64,000 nt of DNA from Proteles cristata cristata (taxonomy: Eukaryota > Chordata > Mammalia > Carnivora > Hyaenidae). The notes under the pieces are model-generated. The model searched no databases. It was not told where the DNA came from and worked only from the letters and a program-made list of their open reading frames with translations. Position numbers and translations under genes: made by a program. Location of the stretch: contig JAESUZ010005172.1 in NCBI GenBank assembly GCA_017311185.1, positions 434,001 to 498,000 on the forward strand, given 5' to 3'. This document shows positions 24,890 through 38,569 of the stretch, in pieces. Numbering within the stretch: the first letter of the stretch is position 1; each line of letters opens with the position of its first letter.

Positions 24890-25090
24890 TGGTTTTAGCC
24901 CTAACCTGCTGCTTTCCTCTGGTGATTCTAGGCAAGTCACTTCTTTTCCTTGAAGACTTAGCTCCCTCATCTGTAAAATAGGGTAATAGTAGTGTCCATT
25001 TCACAGAGATGTTTTGAGAATAGAGTAAGGCAGGGAGTGTGGGATTTTGTAAACAGACAGAGTTGACCAAATACAGAGTGGTGGTGGCAG
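24890..25090 (+). mobile_element. MIR
   Basis: ATTCTAGGCAAGTCACTTCTTT, CTCATCTGTAAAATAGGG and TAATAGTAGTGTCCATTTCAC are clear MIR motifs in forward orientation. Confidence 0.85.
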
Positions 25091-25719
25091 TACTAGTCAT
25101 CATTCATTCCTGGCTCAGGGGATTTTGTCAGAGGATGAACTGATATAGCCAACACCGTCCTGGGGGCAGAGACAGTCCCTCAGCTGCCTCTCTGGAAATG
25201 CCCATGGTAGCTCTGCCTATGCCTTCCACCTGGACAGGAATGAGGAAAGCCACTGGCACTCTCCACCTTCTGGAAGCCCACCCTTGTCCTAGCTTTGCAT
25301 AAGATCCAGGGTGATCTGGGATTAGAGGCCCCTTTCTTGGCTGATTGGATAAAGAGGAGGAGTTAGACAAAATAGTTGGATTGATGGATGATTTATATGA
25401 TCCTGGAAACCTTGCAGGGTGGGAGGGGGTGCAGGAGGAGAGCACAGTGGGTATGTGCTCAGGGAGGAGCCACTCTGAGGAAACTGGTGGGGTGGAGGAC
25501 ATCAGAACCTTTGATGGATTAGCCTGGGTTTGGGAACTGCTGTCAGGGCCAATAGTGGAGCACAATGTCGGTGCACAGAGTTGAGTCCAATGGTTTTAAC
25601 TCCTTTGATCAGAACTTTCTCCTCTCATTTCACCCCAAGCACCTACTCAGCGCTTGCCAAGCTATAGGATTAAAATACTTGCTGAATAAAACAGGAGCAG
25701 ATTCAGTCATCTAACCCTT

Positions 25720-25890
25720 TGCTACTCAAAATGTGGCTGAGGAACCAGCCACACCAGCGTCACTGGTGGAACTGTTAGAAGTGTGGAATCTAGGGCCACC
25801 ACCCCCATCACCACCTACTGAGTCAAAGTCTGCATTTCTAATGTTTTCCAGGTGGTTCCTAGGCACCTTGGTGGCTGAGAAGCAGTGCCC
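25720..25890 (+). mobile_element. hAT-Charlie element (MER20/MER5-like)
   Basis: TACTCAAAATGTGGCTGAGG, CAGCGTCACTGGTGGAACTG, CACCTACTGAGTCAAAGTCTG and GGTGGCTGAGAAGCAGTG follow the order of the family. Confidence 0.72.
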
Positions 25891-25899
25891 TATCTGACC

Positions 25900-26110
25900 C
25901 TCTTACTTCATTGGCTGGACGGCCAAATCAGGCTATGTGGGGGTCAATCAATCAATCCCACAACATTTGGCAATTATGACACCTGATTCCACTGTAAGAG
26001 AGACAAATTGGTAGGGTCACAAAGATGTGGCCTCAGCAGAAGCTACAGGAAGCTGCCAAATAAAACTCCAGGCCAAATGACACTACTTCTTTTCCCTCCC
26101 CCGTGACAGC
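25900..26110. other. Unassigned intronic sequence
   Basis: Nothing was recognised apart from a CAATCAATCAAT run near 25946. Confidence 0.45.
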
Positions 26111-26124
26111 TCTGTTAACATTTT

Positions 26125-26335
26125 TGATAAATATGTGTTATACATTTCCTTGAAAATATAGAGTCATGGGAAAAAATGCTAGAAGAAATACATCATCATA
26201 TTATGGTTATCTCTGAATGTCTGAAAGGGAGGATTACAGGCAGTAGTTATTTTCTCCTGTGTACTCTTCTAGTTTTTCCAAATATTTCACAACCAACATG
26301 TTTTATTTTACAATAAAGAAATAAACTTTGAAAAA
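26125..26335 (+). mobile_element. Ancient L1M 3' end
   Basis: ATGGTTATCTCTGAATGTCTG, AGGGAGGATTACAGGCAGTAG, TAGTTTTTCCAAATATTTCAC and an AT-rich tail resemble the same old L1 3' end as at 9775-10120. Confidence 0.7.
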
Positions 26336-26339
26336 CTGT

Positions 26340-27280
26340 TTTTGCTTGTCAGGAAGAGAATCCCCACCAGACAGATGAGATTACTGAGTACATGAAGGGA
26401 AGGTGAGTCAATGACCTATCAGGGGATGAAGTAGGGACACTTGACCCTTTTTTGGGGCATCCTATGCCCTTGAAACTATTGTTTGACACACAGGGAGCCC
26501 TCAAAACACCTTTCTATGGGCTCCAGCATTCTGGGATATCTCACTTGGATCAGCAGTGCTTAACTGGAAAGCAGGAAGGGGGACATGTGGTGTGTGGTTT
26601 GGAGGACGTGGTGTGAATGAACACATTCATGATTGGGTACAGAAGGACAAGGGCACTGCCACCTCCATTTCAGTTCCCCCACTTGTCCAGGCTTGAACTG
26701 TTGCTCAAGATTGAGTCTAATAATCTGAATGAAGCTGTGTGTGGACTTCCTTCTGAAGCAAATGTGCAGAGTTAAGGCTGGGGTTGATGGGATACAACCT
26801 ACAGCCCTCCTCCCCCAGATTCCAGCTCCCAAATTCCAGCCATGGCAGGGCATAGTTGACTAAATTGGCTAGAGATTCATGAGCCTCATGGGGGTTCCTT
26901 AGAACTGGACATTCCCAGCAAGACTTGGGTAGCCAACTCTCAGAGAAGACATTCTAACAGGTTCCAGACTACCTGGTAAGGACCAGGTGATGTCAAGACC
27001 ATTGTCCTAAATGCATCACAAACACCAACACATCAGTGGGCGTCATGTCCCAAATCATATTACAAGTGAGGAAATAGGCCCAGAGGGTGGAGACAAATGT
27101 TCTGAACCCCCCTCACCCCCATTGAGAAATGCAGTGGCAGAGCCCTGGACCTTCCCTGACTTTTCCCTTCCTCCTCTTCTTTCTGGATAGATACGTAGCT
27201 AGTGTTGTGCTTGCATGATCAACCACTGGAAACTCAGATAATAGATGAGTCTGGCTTGCAGTGGTTCACACTGGCTAACA
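26340..27280. other. Unassigned intronic sequence
   Basis: No repeat or exon was recognised. Confidence 0.45.
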
Positions 27281-27284
27281 GTTT

Positions 27285-27410
27285 CATGGACTTTAGTTTC
27301 CTCATCTCTAAGATGGGTATAATAGCATCTCATAGGATTGTTCTGAGGATGAAATAAGTTCATACATGAAAAGTATCTGGCACCCAATAGATATTCAACA
27401 AATGTTCATC
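27285..27410 (+). mobile_element. MIR 3' part
   Basis: TTTCCTCATCTCTAAGATGGG, TAATAGCATCTCATAGGATTG, TTCTGAGGATGAAATAAG and TCTGGCACCCAATAGATATTC match MIR, which runs directly into the triplet repeat at its right. Confidence 0.9.
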
Positions 27411-27499
27411 ATCATCATCATCATCATCAACATCTTCTTCTTCTTCTTCTTCTTCTTCTTCTTCTTCTTCTTCTTCTTCTTCTTCTTCTTCTTCTTCTT
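27407..27499. repeat. (TCA)n then (TTC)21 microsatellite; GAA on the ALK sense strand
   Basis: About eight TCA units are followed by roughly 21 uninterrupted TTC units from 27435 to 27498. On the minus (ALK transcribed-sense) strand this reads GAA. The repeat grew at the 3' end of a MIR. The acidic open frame across it is not a protein. Confidence 0.95.
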
Positions 27500-29010
27500 T
27501 ATGGGGATGTTTTCTAGAATTAACATTGGTCAATGTGGTGGGGAAAACTGCAAAAACGCCAGACAGAATGGGACACACTAGAAAGGAAAAAGTATTTGCT
27601 GAGAGTACTGCCAAGATCAGAGTGGCAAAAAGATTGAAATAACCTTCCTTCTGAATTAAACTTCTCCTCCTAGCACCTCATTTCTGTAGCAAAGAACTCA
27701 GTAGGGGTGTTCTCCAGAGTGGAACTGTCATTCTGAGAGCTGGTCAGAGCAGCTTTTCAAGTGTGGCTGAAAAGGTCTCTGGGCCCCAGGAACCTGCCCT
27801 CCATACTGGAGCCAGGCTGTCCTCGAGCTTGGAGTTGGCCTTGGAAATCCATTAACAGTAGCCCTAGAATGGTAAGAGAATGCCCTGAGCCCACGGTAAT
27901 GGGCTGGATCCCACAGGCTCATTGCTCTAATCACGCCTCTGTTCCTGACATGCTGTGTGACCCCGAACAAATTAATTACCTTCTCTGTGCTTTCATTTTC
28001 CCAACTGCAAACCAGGGCATGGCCGGCCTGACCTGCATCCCAGCTGGGAAGTGGGTATCAAAAAACTTTAAAAAGACAAAAGCAAAATCACACAGCTCAG
28101 ACGCACTGCTGGAAACACTGCAGAGACCAATAACTAGAGAGACACACACAGACCCCTGCCCAGGGCCGCCACGGGTGGGCTGGCTTCATTTTGGTCCCCG
28201 CGTCAAGTGAGAGCTTTGTGAAGAAAGGCCAGGGACAGTGTGGGATAATCAAGGGGCTTACCTATCCGTCTTTACTGAGTTTTATGTAAACAACCACGAT
28301 TCCATCATTATTGGACAACTTCACTGGGAAGTTTTATCTCAAAAGGAAGTTTTTCAAATTGAAAAAATGGATTTTATTTATTGCTTCATTTAAAAGAGAA
28401 TAAATAAAACCTTTTCTTCCCCAAGGGAAAATCTGTTCTGCAGATGCTGTGGGTGATACTGTTAACTTTTTAAGGTTATTTTGCAGGCCACAATGTCTTG
28501 GGGCCAGTGCATCTGAGGGGTGGGGCTTTTGTTCCTGTGTCTGGGCCCCAGAGCACCCCAGACACGCCTCTGCCACATCCTTTCCCTACTGTGACTCTGG
28601 ACTTCGCTCCCTTCTCGTGCTGGATTTGCAGCAGTGTAAAGACAGTCACCTGTTATTCATAACCTGCTGTGGGCTCTGGTACATTTTCTAGCTCACAATA
28701 TATGTGTTTTCGTGCTTTCCCTGGCATACATGTAAAAACCTCTTGAGTGTATACTTGTAACCAGGAAGCTGCCGAGAATGCTGGGTTCAGGTGGAGTGAG
28801 CACTGGGATGGGAGTCTAACTCTGTCCCTAACTATCAGTGAAATTTCAACAATTTGCTTGTGTCCATGGAGAGCAAGTTTCCTGACTCATTTAGTCATCT
28901 GAATCAACAAATAGTGACCACCGATGCTGTGCCAGGAGGTGCTGGTGTGGGGATGAGAAACAGACCCAATCTGCCCACAGTGAGGGAGAGAGATGTGGAA
29001 ACCACCTCCA
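27500..29010. other. Mostly unassigned intronic sequence
   Basis: A MIR-like piece lies at 27935-28020 (GCTGTGTGACCCCGAACAAATT, CTTCTCTGTGCTTTCATTTTCC). Otherwise no repeat or exon was recognised. It may include conserved noncoding DNA. Confidence 0.45.
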
Positions 29011-29011
29011 T

Positions 29012-29181
29012 GAAATGGAATGGATGCACACCCACTAGCATGGCAGAAATAAAAAGACAGATCATAGTAAGTATTGATGAGGATGTAGAGAAATTAGGTA
29101 CTTTATAGATTACTTGTGGAATGTCACATGGTGTGGCTACTTCAGAAAACAGCCTGGAAGTTCTTTACAATGTTAAATACA
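29012..29181 (+). mobile_element. L1M ORF2 3' remnant, left part
   Basis: ACTAGCATGGCAGAAATAAAAAG, GATGAGGATGTAGAGAAATT and CTTGTGGAATGTCACATGGTG are old L1 ORF2 sequence. The element resumes at 29399 after a CAN-SINE insertion. Confidence 0.85.
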
Positions 29182-29398
29182 GGGGCGCCCGGGGTGGCTC
29201 AGTCAGCTAAGTGTCTGACTCTTGATTTTGGCACAGGTCATGATCTCATGATTCACTGAGTTCGAGCCCTTCATTGGGGTCTGCGCTGACAGTGTGGAGC
29301 CTGCTTGGGATATTTTCTCTCTCTCTCCCTTTCTCTCTGCCCCTCCCCTGCTCTCTCTCTCTCTCTCTCAAAATAAATTAATAAATTGTTTAAAAATA
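29182..29398 (+). mobile_element. CAN-SINE, older subfamily, nested in L1M
   Basis: The head is GGGGCGCCCGGGGTGGCTC, then CTCTTGATTTTGGCACAGGTC and GTGGAGCCTGCTTGGGATATT, a variant body different from the other SINEs here. A duplication around AAATACAG flanks it. It is antisense to ALK, about 1.2 kb downstream of the exon at 30604-30735. Confidence 0.92.
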
Positions 29399-29996
29399 TG
29401 AAATACAGAGTTGACCCAGCAGTTTACTCCTAGGCATGTACCCAAGAGAAAAGAAAATGTCTGTCTATACAAAAACTTGTCCAGGAATGTTCAAAGCAGT
29501 AAAATTCATAACAGCCAGAAAGTGGAAACAACCAAAATGCCCATCAATTGATGAATAGATGAAGAAAATATGCTGATAGCCATACAATGAAATAGTACTT
29601 GGCAGTAAAGGAATGAGATTCTTATACATGACACAACATGGATGGGCCTTGAAAACATTATGCCAAGTGAAAGAAGTTAATCACAAAAGAATACATATTG
29701 TACGATTCCATTTATATGAAAAACCCAGAATAGGCAAATCTATAGAAACAGAAAGTAGATTAGGGGTTGCTTAGGGCTAGCGGCCCCTGGTGGGGGTGGG
29801 GAGGGGAGGGCTGATTGTTGGGAAATAATGAAAGTTGGCTAGGGATTACCTTTGGAGTGATAAAAATGTTCTAAAATTAGATTGGCGTGATGGTGCACAG
29901 CCTTGTGATTATACTAAGAAATACTAAGGTGTATACTGTAAGTGGGTGAATTGTATGGTATATGAATTGTATTTCTAAAAAGATGTAAATAAAAAA
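29399..29996 (+). mobile_element. L1M ORF2/3' UTR remnant, right part
   Basis: GTTGACCCAGCAGTTTACTCC, GGAAACAACCAAAATGCCCATC, ACATGGATGGGCCTTGAAAAC and GTGAAAGAAGTTAATCAC are the ORF2 C-terminal coding region with frameshifts. A degenerate 3' UTR and A-rich end follow. Confidence 0.88.
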
Positions 29997-29999
29997 GGA

Positions 30000-32615
<2,616 letters not shown>

Positions 32616-32619
32616 GTAG

Positions 32620-33055
32620 GCTGAAAAATGACACCCCCCTCCCCCAGTAGCCATATTCTAATCCCCCAAACCTGGAATATGTTCCCTTATGTGGTAAAAT
32701 GGAATTAAGTTAAGGGTCTCTAAATGCAGAAATTATCCAGATTATCCAGGTATGATCACAAGAGATCTTAAAAGAAAGTGGCAAGAAAGTCAAAGAAGCA
32801 AGAGATATGATCATGGAAACGAGTCTGGAGGAATGTGAGGAATGGGTCACATGCCAGGGAAGGTAGGCAGCTTCTAGAAGCAGGAAAAGGCAAGACAACT
32901 GATTCTCCCTTGGAGCCTCCAGAAGGAGCTGGCCCTGCCACTAAGATGATGTAAGCCCAGTGAAACTGATGTCAGACTCCTGCCCATACAGAATTAACGG
33001 GTGTTGTCTTAATGTGGTGGTTTATTAGAGCAGCCACAGGAACCTATACACCAGC
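32620..33055 (+). mobile_element. MaLR solo LTR (MLT1-like)
   Basis: CCATATTCTAATCCCCCAAACC, CCTGGAATATGTTCCCTTATG, AGATTATCCAGGTATGATCAC, TTCTAGAAGCAGGAAAAGGC, CTTGGAGCCTCCAGAAGGAG and GAGCAGCCACAGGAACCTAT follow MLT1 LTR order from end to end. There are no internal genes. Confidence 0.88.
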
Positions 33056-33059
33056 TAAG

Positions 33060-33400
33060 CCACTGGCTTTAATATTCCAGCTCCAGTCACAGGCTAGGTC
33101 AGCCAAGGCCCAGCGTGCATGGCTTTAGATCAACTCCCCTGTTACACAGCTTGTTTTGTGACCTGTGGTTCCCTGGACTAGACATTCTCTGCCTTTCCTC
33201 CCCACACAGGAGAAATGACCCGCATCCATCCCCGTGCCTCAAGACACCCTAAGACAATGTCTCTTCCAAATCCCTTAATAATTCCAACTGCAGAGGGCTG
33301 CTCAATGGAAAGTCTCCCCCACCCCTCCCAATTCCCAATACTCAACACCTGGGATCAAAATACAAAGGGAATGACAGGAGACCTAGTGATCATTTTCTTT
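33060..33400. other. Unassigned intronic sequence
   Basis: Nothing was recognised between the LTR and the L1. Confidence 0.45.
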
Positions 33401-33404
33401 CCTT

Positions 33405-34320
33405 CTTTTTTAAATATTACTTATTGTCAAATTGGTTTCCATACAACACCCAGTGCTCATCCCAGCAAGTGCCCTCCTCAATGCCCATCACCTACTTTCC
33501 CCTCCCCCCTCTCCCCATCAACCCTCAGTTTGTTCTCAGTCTTTAAGAGTCTCTTGCAGTTTGCCTCCCTCCTTCTCTGTGACTCCCCACCCCCTTCCCT
33601 TTCCCTATGGTCCTCTGTTAAGTTTCTCAAGATCCACATATGAGTAAAACATATGGTATCTGTCTTTCTCTGCCTGACTTATTTTGCTCAGCATAACACC
33701 CTCAAGGTCCATCCATGTTGCTACACATGGCCAGATTTCATTCTTTCTCATTGCCATGTAGTATTCCATTGTATAGATAAACCACATCTTCTTGATCCAT
33801 TCGTCCGTTGATGGAAACTTAGGCTCTTTCCATGTTTTAGCTATTGTTGAGAGTGCTGCTATGAACATTGGGGTACATGTGCCCCTATGCATCAGCACTC
33901 CTGTATCCCTGGGGTAAATTGCTAGCAGTGCTATTTCTGGGTCATAGGGGAGTTCCATTATTAAGTTTTTGAGGAACCTCCACACTGTTTTCTAGAGGGG
34001 CTGCACCAGCTTACATTCCATCAACAGTGTAGGAGGGTGCCCGTTTCTCCACATCCTCACCAGCATCTGCAGTCTCCTGATTTGTTCATTTTAGCCACTC
34101 TGACCAGCATGAGGTGGTATCACAGTGTGGTTTTGATTTGTATTTCCCTGATGAGGAGGGAAGCTGAGCATTGTTTCATGTGTCTGTTGGCCGTCTGTAT
34201 GTCTTCTTTGGAAAAGTGTCTATTCATGTCTTCTGCCCATTTCTTCACTGGATTACTTGTTTTTTGGGTGTGGAGTTTTGGTGAGTTCCTTATAGATTTT
34301 GGATACTAGCCCTTTATCAC
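33405..34320 (-). mobile_element. 5'-truncated L1 (ORF2 C-terminus and 3' UTR)
   Basis: The reverse strand encodes the L1 ORF2 C-terminal region (MWRFLKNLIMELPYDPEIAL and later IWPCVATWMDLEGVML), 126 codons open within it, followed by a C-rich 3' UTR read on the + strand as CCAGTGCTCATCCCAGCAAG. It belongs to the same family as the copy at 49063. The 5' truncation is in ORF2 near 34320. No clear target-site duplication was found. Confidence 0.92.
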
Positions 34321-34324
34321 AATG

Positions 34325-35390
34325 CTCACTTTCAAAGGTAAGATGCCAAATTCATTTTATAGCTTTAATTCTGTGTATGAATTTCCCACTTGTCAGGCAT
34401 GTCATCTTGGAAGCCGGGAAATACAGTGCTTCTAAGGAACTGGTGCTGGTCCCCAGAAAGGGCTGTCTCTCTTTCCCCTGGCAGAGCTGGAGGAGGGGTG
34501 TCCTCCCTGAAGCTTTGACTGGGGGGGGGGGTTTGCTGGGAGTGGCTGTGGACTTTGTCACAGGAAGCAAGAGCATATAGCAAGGGCACCTGGCATAATA
34601 TGTGGCATACCTGCTTTCTGCCAAGCACAGCACCGGGCACTTTACCTGCTTGTGCACTCAACCTTATAACCTCCAGGACAGGGCAGCTCTGTTGTTTCCA
34701 TTCAACAGGGGGTAGTTCCCAGTTAAGTGAAGGTGAGGCATGGTGGTTGGCTAGAGGCCTCCAGTTGGGTACTGCTCCTGAAAGCAGACTGGTATATCCA
34801 CTGCAGCTGGTGGGCCCTACCTGCTAGTGACACTGCCTGTCCTCTGTGTTCCTCCTTCAGGGCAAAGACATTTGAGAATGATAGAAAATTCTCCTTCATC
34901 TTTGCTTGGTGATTTCTAGTCTCCTAAACATTTTCTTCTTATGCCCTATATGTGACCATTAAATAATTAGGACCTTATTACCCTCACTCCCAGCACTACC
35001 AAAGGAAACATAAGCAAAATAAAATTTAAAAAACCTATGGAGCAAATGAAAACTGTGTCATGTTTTATTCACACCTTATGATTAGGCCTTCTTCCATTGT
35101 GTGTTTTCATAAACACATGCATGTTTCACATGTCCGTTACTTGTCATTCTCTGAATAGGTCTCATACTTTCTTTTACATTCCTTCATTCAAAAAACATAT
35201 GCCTATTGTCTAAAGTTTGAAACCAGGGTAAAATAAACAAAAACGACGCCATCATTTTTAACATCTTGTTTTTGGCCTATGCTTTCAAAGTGTGTATAGT
35301 TGTGTCATATGTATATATGCCTTAAAATAATTAAGGTTGTATCACAAGCCTTTCCCAGGGTTTAAAACTTCCCCATAAGAACACTTTCTA
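34325..35390. other. Mostly unassigned intronic sequence
   Basis: A MIR-like piece lies at 34605-34740 (GCCAAGCACAGCACCGGGCAC). The rest, including the AT-rich stretch 34960-35390, is unassigned. Confidence 0.45.
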
Positions 35391-35394
35391 ATGG

Positions 35395-35880
35395 CTACAT
35401 TCCTGTTTGAAATGTACCATCATTTATTTAAACATTATTCAATGACTGGATTGCTAGACTGTTTATAATAACACTTTGAAGAATATCTTTGAGCATAAAC
35501 CTTTGCCCACATTTCAGATTATTTTCATAGGATAGATTCCCAGAAGTGGAATTACTGAATCAAAGAGTATAAACATTTTAAAAGCCCTTGATACATATTG
35601 CCAAATTGCTTTCTAGAAGTTAATCCAATTTACACTCTCACCAGCTGTGTTCATACAAGCACTCCCCTCTTACTACATCCTGGCCAACCCTGAATATTAG
35701 CATGGTTTTTATTTTTAACTCAAAGTATTTCCCTGCTGTTTTATTTGTATTTCTTTGATAGTTAGCAAGCCGGATATTTTCCCACATGTTACTAGCTTTA
35801 TTTTACTCTGACTTTCAGGGATTTGCTCACTTCCATTTGCCAATTTATCTGTTAGGTTCTTCATGTTTTCCTGTTGAAGG
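35395..35880 (-). mobile_element. Ancient L1M fragment
   Basis: CCCAGAAGTGGAATTACTGAATC, CATATTGCCAAATTGCTTTC, AATTTACACTCTCACCAGC and ATCCTGGCCAACCCTGAATATT are the reverse complement of old L1 ORF2. Confidence 0.78.
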
Positions 35881-35887
35881 GCAGGAG

Positions 35888-36087
35888 TTTTTGTTTTTAA
35901 AGTTTATTTATTTTGAGAGACAAAGAGCATGAGCAAGGGAGGGGCAAAATGAGAGAGGGAGAGAGACAATCCCAAGCAGGTTCCAGCACAGAGCCTGATG
36001 CGGGGCTCAAACTCACGAACTGAGAGATCATGACCTGAGCAAAACCAAGAGTCAGACGTTTAACCAATGGAGCCACCCAGGCACTCC
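35888..36087 (-). mobile_element. CAN-SINE
   Basis: The reverse-oriented copy has tail TTTTTAAAGTTTATTTATTTTG, box GAGATCATGACCTGAGC, and head TGGCTCC as revcomp of GGAGCCACCCAGG. No clear duplication was found, and it is more diverged than the neighbouring copy. Confidence 0.92.
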
Positions 36088-36507
36088 AGTGTGTATGAGA
36101 TTATTAATAAGGATATGAAACAATTGGTTACACATTTGACAATTTCCCCCTAGTATTGTATGAGTATTTTTGCTCTGTTTATAATGCATCTTGATACACA
36201 GCAGTCTTAAACTTGTACATAATCCAGAATTATCCATATCTTCCTTGGTGATTGCTTCTTTGTCTTTTAGGCTTCCAGAGTCTCTTCCACATGGTAGGCA
36301 GAGAGTGGATCGCCCTTAGTGGTCTTTGGGTTGTCCCGCCGTTGCTAGGGCTGCCCTGGCATTTGGGAACCTCTTCTGCCAACTCCCATATTTCAACAAT
36401 GGGGATCTAGTCTTCCTGGCTCATGTGTGACACTTTCATGGACTGTCTCATTCTCCCCCTTCCATAAACTGTGCTTTCACTTAGGCTTCTATGACACATC
36501 ACTTCTT

Positions 36508-36730
36508 TTTTTTTTTTAATTTTTAAATGTTTTTATTTATTTCTAGGAGAGAGAGAGACAGCGTGAGCAGGGGTGGGTCAGAGAGAGAGGGAGTCACAGA
36601 CTGAAACAGGTTCCAGGCTCCGAGCTGGCAGTCAGTGCAGAGCCGGACGCGGGGCTTGAACCCACGAACCGCGAGATCATGACCTAAGTGAAAGTCGGAC
36701 GCTTAACCGACTAAGCCACCCAGGCACCCC
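36508..36730 (-). mobile_element. CAN-SINE (SINEC_Fc-like), young
   Basis: This is a full-length reverse-oriented copy with an 18-bp perfect target-site duplication TATGACACATCACTTCTT at 36490-36507 and 36731-36748. The length and perfection of the duplication and the intact body mark it as one of the most recent insertions in the window. Confidence 0.97.
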
Positions 36731-36769
36731 TATGACACATCACTTCTTGCTTAAACATGGAGGACATAT

Positions 36770-36941
36770 TTTGAAAGAGAAAGAGAACAGACAGAGGGAG
36801 AGAGAGAGAATCCCAAGTAGGCTCTGCACCATCAGCACAGAGCCAGATGTGGCACTTGAATTTACAAACTGTGAGATCATGACCTGAGCTGAAATTGAGA
36901 ATCGGATGGATGCTTAACTGACTGGGCCACCGAGGCACCCC
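36770..36941 (-). mobile_element. CAN-SINE, older, tail-truncated
   Basis: It has GAGAGAGAGAATCCCAAGTAGG, GTGAGATCATGACCTGAGC and the head GGGGTGCCTCGGTGGCCC as revcomp. It is the third same-orientation SINE within 1.1 kb. Confidence 0.9.
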
Positions 36942-36944
36942 TGA

Positions 36945-38070
36945 ATGTGGCTGGCATTCTGCCTGATGTGATAATTAGCTGTTTGTATGCCCGTCTTTCT
37001 CAGCAAACTGTAAGGGACCTAAAGGGAAGTATCAAGTCTTATCTACATGAGTTCCCAACAGTGCCCTCTACAGAGATCTCCCCATCCCAATATTTGGAAG
37101 TTGAACTGAAAGTATGGATTATCTGCGGCTGGTATTATTGTGTTCATTTTATAGTTGAGAATACAAAGATTCCGAGCACTTACATGGCTTGCCGAGGGAT
37201 TGGACATCTTGTTCTCTATCCTTTGTACTGTGGGGTCCCCCTTGGGTGATGGCTGTCATCAGGAGGAGTACGGAAGAGCAGGAAGTCAATATCCCTCTCC
37301 TTTGACCATAAGCCTCCACAAGGGAGGGGTCTCATTGCTGGAAGGAAGTCCTGCTTTCACCCTCTGGATGCCCCAGAGTTTATCCCCAGGAACTCTCTGC
37401 TGTACAGCCACAGCTGAGAGAAGCTGTCTCCTTCAGCCCTGCTTCTATCAACTCCTTCCATCTCCCTCCCCTGGCTGGAGACTTCCAGGCTCCCTGATAG
37501 TTTCCTCCTCTGTACCACAGGGAGCTTTATGCCTGTGAGAGATTAAATTAGATGGACGCCCAGTACTCTGATCTCTACTGCCAGCCCAAACTCAAAACTA
37601 ATGAGGTGCAACAGGAAACAACCGCTCTGTCTTCCCAAGTTCTTTTCTTTATGGGGCCAATAAATTCCAAGGAGGAAAGTACCCTTGGTGAATGGTTTTA
37701 ATAAAGGGCCTGAGTTTCCTAACAGGATCCCCTCTTGTGGCTGTGAAATGATCGTTCCAGCTTGTGGAGTAGGTAGCCCGAGGGCCTGGATAGTCATGGC
37801 CTGCCCCAGAGCAGTAAGGAAGGCGCTTCCTGCTGGAGCTTCCTGACCACTTCTGGCCATGGTGCCAGTGATTCCTGGTAACCACTGAAACAACAAATGT
37901 CTTAATCACAGAAAGACTATGGAGAGCTGAGATTAAGCCATTATGGGGAGAGTTGGTGCTTAAGGATCTTTGGTTAATAAGGCTCTTCTTTTTTGGGAAT
38001 TTATTTATTATTTTTGGAAAGGCAGTTCTTCCCAGAATGACATCAAAGGCACTGGGGGTAGTAAACTGTC
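36945..38070. other. Unassigned intronic sequence
   Basis: A weak MIR-like piece lies near 37140-37195. No exon or other repeat was recognised. Confidence 0.45.
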
Positions 38071-38074
38071 ATCA

Positions 38075-38335
38075 TTCCTTACCCTTGTATAGCATTGTAA
38101 CACCTTGCCATGTGCTTTCCTAATCCCTCTTTGTTTGAACCTCATAAACAACTGGCAGAATGTTTATTACTATCCCCATCTGATTAATCAAAAGAATGAG
38201 GATTCGAGAAAGTAAATAACGTAGAGAGAAATGCTTTTTAAACAGTAAGACACAACAAAATGCAATTGGTTACTTGCTAGGCACCTTGCCTGGGGTCTTA
38301 CAGCTAGTAAATCACAGGAGAAGAGCCCAGAATTG
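38075..38335 (-). mobile_element. MIR
   Basis: CCTTGTATAGCATTGTAACACC, TTTATTACTATCCCCATCTGAT and TCTTACAGCTAGTAAATCACAGG fit a stretched reverse-oriented MIR. Confidence 0.7.
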
Positions 38336-38389
38336 GGTCACACCATCCCCGGTGGAATCACTCTCCAAGGACTCAGATTATGTTACCTT

Positions 38390-38568
38390 CTGGAGCAGCT
38401 CCCTGACTGCCCATGGGAGTCACTTGGGAAGTTAGAAATATTGTTGATGTTCAGACCCCACCTAGATCAGTGAAATCAGTCTCTCTGGGGGAGGAGCCCT
38501 TGGCCCTGGTGATTTGAGAAGCTTCCCAGGTGACTCTCATGGGCATAGGGTTGAGAACCACTTCCTTG
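38390..38568 (-). mobile_element. MER5A-like hAT-Charlie element
   Basis: CCATGGGAGTCACTTGGGAAG, ATCAGTCTCTCTGGGGGAGG and CCAGGTGACTCTCATGGGCAT, ending GGGTTGAGAACCACTT with the TIR at its end, fit the family. Orientation is uncertain because the element is nearly symmetrical. Confidence 0.78.
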
Positions 38569-38569
38569 G

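Noticed and set aside
27360..27614. Open frame with a long run of Glu and Asp
   Set aside because: It is the translation of the TTC/TCA microsatellite.
32620..33055. Possible complete endogenous retrovirus at the MLT1-like LTR
   Set aside because: Only a solo LTR is visible; no internal gag, pol or env sequence is next to this or the other LTR-like pieces.
33605..33985. 126-aa open frame resembling reverse transcriptase C-terminus
   Set aside because: It is the end of a truncated L1 ORF2, not a host gene.
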